Positions 9,001 to 11,996 of a stretch of 11,996 nt of DNA are shown here, piece by piece. The stretch is from Solobacterium sp. (lineage in GTDB: Bacteria; Bacillota_I; Bacilli_A; Erysipelotrichales; Erysipelotrichaceae). Under the pieces are notes generated by a model. The model ran no database searches. It saw only the letters and a list, made by a program, of their open reading frames with translations, and had not been told where the DNA came from. A program made the translations under genes and the position numbers. The stretch is from the NCBI GenBank assembly GCA_017475415.1, contig JAFVFM010000080.1, positions 1-11,996 on the forward strand, given 5' to 3'. How positions within the stretch are numbered: the stretch's first letter is position 1; every line of letters starts with the position of its first letter.

Positions 9001-9185
9001 GGCGCCTTATGAGTAGGCCAGATGTCTTTGAGGCAGCTAGAGCGAATCCAAAAGAAGGCTTTACGCATGTAGGTGTATACGCTAAACCTGGTGAAGAAGT
9101 AAAGGATATAGTTGGTACAATCTTCCCACTAAAGTCATTGGATCAAAGTCGTGAAATGTATTTATTGTGGCTAAGAAGGCCATAA
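6090..9185 (+). CDS. Dual cyclic-di-GMP protein: GAF-GGDEF-PAS-GGDNF-EAL-PAS
   Basis: A 1031-residue soluble signalling protein. In order: a GAF-like sensor (about 20-170); GGDEF domain 1 (about 180-335), opening DRLTGVGNR at 184 with intact RVGGDEF (GGDEF at 254-258) and no RxxD inhibitory site at the expected place; a PAS-like domain (about 350-465, ending near IEYRLPGQDGGWDWMRETL and its beta-strands); GGDEF domain 2 (about 480-645) with a good substrate loop (AIDLNNFKLYNSIFG) but a GGDNF signature at 550-554; an EAL domain (about 655-885); and a C-terminal PAS-like tail (about 900-1031). The EAL phosphodiesterase residues are present: EAL at 672-674, Asn730, Glu762, DDFG at 792-795, Lys813, EGVET from 849 and QGY from 869. 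It may therefore both make cyclic-di-GMP (domain 1) and cleave it, with domain 2 as a possible GTP-binding regulatory domain. There is no membrane segment. The ATG at 6090 follows a G-run only 1 nt away, an unusual spacing; an in-frame stop at 6054-6056 rules out a longer start. Confidence 0.93.
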   Translation: MEKIIQQLDIAKMLEESFSYAFSSGSSYENLEKLVSYYGNLVQADRFYIFKNTNRGVFHVDIEWCKEGVSSESDVLPTLPVELIEGIVENYEELEGALFVEDIEVLRDVNPFLYGTLKGRGVRSFLAERILHNDSLIGFYGIENLDIHKAREISEIFTVLSFIFAGLISRRSLEKRMERIGFRDRLTGVGNRQYLYESCNRYQYGETIGVLYIDILNLRDVNRSMGEGAGDTILIRSASIFSKYFGTHNVFRVGGDEFVVVMFGLEEENFLAKIEKIKKDMSKENIECSTGFIYEKQWNSSIDTLMRKADLKVFDEKRALYRQTDLEKLDMENERENDPVHAIESLTELNFSLNSFKVLYSHGNRFQYLGKQGPLREVYEVVKRKYVHPSDQEYYNKFWDIDIESHLKKQENGELSIEYRLPGQDGGWDWMRETLYLVDSHEDNFTAISSVRNLSDAHQILSLRDREGVKEFSDAVHVDMYQGEDAFNRANIWLSRTSAHNIAMVAIDLNNFKLYNSIFGRSAGDRLLELTSELLKEAVQKNGGLTGYIGGDNFMLIMPADGRNQDDLKAWAESQIQSLDLPNGFVPAFGFCITSDRKISANLLYERALMIIGNVKNNYTNHVAFFDESLYIRSQQDQLLLMDIEKGLREKEFTFYLQPKVKMQTGKIVSFEALVRWLRNGKVVSPAVFVDLMEATGYIHALDEFIWEEVCKLQRKLLDEGKDPLPISFNVSRVDFHFGAVGKTIIGLANQYQLDHSLIQIEVTESAYARDPEIIRSNVSQLHDEGFTILMDDFGKGYSSLNSLRGMHVDVLKLDKKFIDAMDSNETDRNIVETVIRMAHLIGMNVVVEGVETKRQVEELMRIHCMYAQGYYYYRPLPIKDALALVNEDSIERGEPEEETRRIEAIHLDELMDAKMIDVLQLNRMIGGLAIVRFADGKADIMQFNHECVELFGVPTHDRELYDKAMTILEGRLMSRPDVFEAARANPKEGFTHVGVYAKPGEEVKDIVGTIFPLKSLDQSREMYLLWLRRP

Positions 9186-9194
9186 TATTAGGAA

Positions 9195-9217
9195 TATAGC
9201 ATTCTTTCTGCTATAGT
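9195..9217 (+). promoter_or_regulatory. Palindrome overlapping an extended -10 before the SseB-like gene
   Basis: TATAGCA at 9195-9201 and TGCTATA at 9209-9215 form a 7-bp inverted repeat with a 7-nt loop. The right arm contains an extended -10 (TGCTATAGT, hexamer 9212-9217), 10 nt before the ATG at 9228. It lies in the 42-bp gap after the GGDEF-EAL gene. It could be a promoter with an overlapping operator. As an RNA hairpin it lacks a T-tract and would be a poor terminator. No SD is visible before the ATG. Confidence 0.45.
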
Positions 9218-9227
9218 ATTAAAGCCT

Positions 9228-10481
9228 ATGAAAAAAGTAATATATCGTATCGCAAGTATTGGTGTTGGCTTAATTATTCAATTCATTTTCTTATTGTTGT
9301 ATATCATTTTTACTTTATATAATGCTAGAGAAATTGATTATGTTTATGCAATGACATTCGGTATTGTATTGGCTATCCTATTATGTTATCCAACTATTTG
9401 GGGGATGAATTATTTGAATCGCCTTTATGATGGCAGAGAAGGAAAAAGCCCACGGAAGATGGTTTCTAAGCGATGGTCTATGGTATCCGTTTTCTTTGCG
9501 ATTGTTTTGGTGAGTATTCTTTTATTAATCGATATCGCAAGTGATATAGAAACATCACCTCTAAAAAGGGATACGGCATATATTTCCATAGTAATTGGAA
9601 TTGTTTGTTTGGTGTTAGCTACACTTGCCTTTTCCTATAATTATCAAAACTATTTACCTAGAAAAAAGCGTATTGAATCAATGCTAAGGCTTGGTAATCT
9701 TTTCTATAGAAAAAGACGCTATACTTTCTTAATTGAGAAAGTGATTGATGAAAGTCATTTAGTAGGGTGCTTAATCGGGGAATTGCATAAGAATGATTTG
9801 GCTTATTTAATTAATCCAGCTATGTTAGCACGTAGTGGTCATATTACTTCTATGTTGGTCAATGGAAAAGAAGTAAAAGAAGCCAAAGATGAAGAAGTGG
9901 AATTGGTTTTAGAAACATTTGATAAAGATTATGTTCCACAACAATTTGGAATTATTACGAGTGTAAATCCAGAGCTACGTGATGAGCGTTACGTACATGC
10001 TGAAAACCCACGCTTAACTTCAATGATTGATCGCTATAATGACTATAATTGCGATAATACATTTATGAGTACATTAGTTTATGATGCCTGTCATAGTCGC
10101 TATATTGTTCCAGCAATCCTATCGGCAAATGATTTCCATAAAGGAGATATTATGGATCCTTTATTAGGCAGAGAAGCTGTTTCCTTTTTAGCGGTTGCGA
10201 CAGAAGGAAGTAAAACCGATAATATTATTCCTATCTTTACGGATTGGGCAGCCTTATCTTCATATAAAGAAGTGATGAATAGCGATGAGGCAGTTTCTGT
10301 TGTATTAAGCTTTCAAGAAATTATCCGCATTATGCATACATCTCGTTATACAGGAATTGTATTAAATCCATTTGGCCCTAAGCCATTCTATTTCTCTAAA
10401 GAATATATTGACCATATTACTTCTTTAGATAGTTATAAAGAAGAATTCTTATATCCACAAAATGATAAAGAGAGTGAATAA
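9228..10481 (+). CDS. Membrane-anchored SseB-like domain protein
   Basis: A 417-residue protein. Four hydrophobic helices lie at about 8-31, 40-62, 83-105 and 117-138. A basic stretch (PRKKR) and a long soluble, probably cytosolic, region of about 280 residues follow. The last part (about 280-395) resembles the SseB N-terminal domain: PIFTDWAALSSYKEV near 335, a VVLSFQEIIRIM segment, then GIVLNPFGPKPFYFSKEYI with LNPFG at 379-383. SseB-type domains are common in Bacillota proteins but their role is poorly known, and the fusion to a four-helix anchor is less usual. I do not recognise the middle region. It is 42 bp downstream of the GGDEF-EAL gene on the same strand, perhaps partly cotranscribed, but a promoter-like site and palindrome lie between. 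No SD precedes the ATG. Its terminator hairpin overlaps its own stop codon. Confidence 0.75.
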   Translation: MKKVIYRIASIGVGLIIQFIFLLLYIIFTLYNAREIDYVYAMTFGIVLAILLCYPTIWGMNYLNRLYDGREGKSPRKMVSKRWSMVSVFFAIVLVSILLLIDIASDIETSPLKRDTAYISIVIGIVCLVLATLAFSYNYQNYLPRKKRIESMLRLGNLFYRKRRYTFLIEKVIDESHLVGCLIGELHKNDLAYLINPAMLARSGHITSMLVNGKEVKEAKDEEVELVLETFDKDYVPQQFGIITSVNPELRDERYVHAENPRLTSMIDRYNDYNCDNTFMSTLVYDACHSRYIVPAILSANDFHKGDIMDPLLGREAVSFLAVATEGSKTDNIIPIFTDWAALSSYKEVMNSDEAVSVVLSFQEIIRIMHTSRYTGIVLNPFGPKPFYFSKEYIDHITSLDSYKEEFLYPQNDKESE

Positions 10482-10496
10482 CTCTCTTTTCTCTTG
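10467..10496 (+). terminator. Terminator overlapping the stop codon of the SseB-like gene
   Basis: AAAGAGAGT at 10467-10475 pairs perfectly with ACTCTCTTT at 10481-10489, with a 5-nt loop GAATA. A T-rich tail (TTTTCTCTT) follows. The TAA stop (10479-10481) lies in the loop and the first base of the right arm, so the last codons form the left arm. Confidence 0.75.
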
Positions 10497-10526
10497 GTAA
10501 ATACTGGTGTAAAATAAGTAAAAATT

Positions 10527-10533
10527 AGAGGGA
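10527..10533 (+). promoter_or_regulatory. Shine-Dalgarno for gdhA
   Basis: AGAGGGA lies with its GAGGG core 7 nt before the ATG at 10540, a normal SD. The translation start signal of the interrupted gdhA is therefore still intact. I see no convincing promoter between the preceding terminator and this site. Confidence 0.75.
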
Positions 10534-10539
10534 AGACCT

Positions 10540-11886
<1,347 letters not shown>

Positions 11887-11895
11887 GCATTATTG

Positions 11896-11917
11896 AGAGG
11901 GTGTAATAACCCTTTTT
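11896..11917 (+). terminator. Probable terminator after gdhA
   Basis: AGGGT at 11898-11902 pairs with ACCCT at 11909-11913 around a 6-nt loop. Outer A-U and G-U pairs add weak length, and a T-run (11913-11917) follows. It lies 10 nt after the gdhA stop. The stem is short, so confidence is moderate. The remaining bases to 11996 hold no gene I can support. Confidence 0.6.
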
Positions 11918-11996
11918 ATTATGGCAAAAAGCAAGAAAAAATAGGCGAAGTATAGAGGGGTTGAATAAAAATAATAGATATTACTACAAAACGAGA

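Noticed and set aside
11961..11996. Open frame from a TTG after AGAGGGG that runs to the window edge, possibly the start of another gene.
   Set aside because: The SD-like run touches the TTG with no spacing, only 12 codons are visible, and the product is not recognisable.

Overview
The window is AT-rich bacterial DNA with short intergenic gaps, Gram-positive-type Shine-Dalgarno (SD) sequences and hairpin/T-tract terminators. Gene content (liv operon with a CBS-ACT protein, heterodimeric ABC exporter, MATE pump, GGDEF-EAL protein, NADP-type glutamate dehydrogenase) suggests a low-GC Bacillota. A gut or oral lineage such as Erysipelotrichia is my guess, not shown by the sequence. All eight gene ends visible here use TAA.

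Layout. (1) 1-815: the last codons of a LivF-type branched-chain amino acid ABC ATPase, then a CBS-CBS-ACT protein with a perfect SD, closed by a strong terminator. (2) 767-1082: a 316-bp gap with no convincing gene, containing an 11-bp inverted repeat that bounds about 160 bp. (3) 1083-4551: two overlapping genes for a heterodimeric ABC exporter. The NBD motifs are complementary, with one degenerate and one consensus ATP site. (4) 4548-5900, minus strand: a MATE efflux protein, tail to tail with the exporter; the two stop codons overlap. (5) 6090-9185: a 1031-residue cyclic-di-GMP protein, read as GAF / GGDEF (intact) / PAS / GGDNF (degenerate) / EAL (intact) / PAS-like. (6) 9228-10481: a four-helix membrane protein with a C-terminal SseB-like domain; its terminator hairpin overlaps the stop codon. 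(7) 10540-11886: a full-length glutamate dehydrogenase gene interrupted by two in-frame stops (TAG at codon 50, TGA at codon 150), with all catalytic motifs still present. A probable terminator follows, and about 80 bp of unassigned sequence reaches the window edge.

How the parts relate. The ABC pair and MATE pump form an efflux cluster. The CBS-ACT protein is probably a ligand sensor tied to branched-chain amino acid uptake. The GGDEF-EAL protein and the membrane SseB-like protein are adjacent on one strand, but a promoter-like site lies between them. The most notable points are the doubly interrupted but otherwise pristine gdhA, and three genes whose start codons lie 7-10 nt after a -10-like hexamer with no SD, suggesting leaderless or near-leaderless mRNAs. 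I did not find a clearly new multi-gene system.
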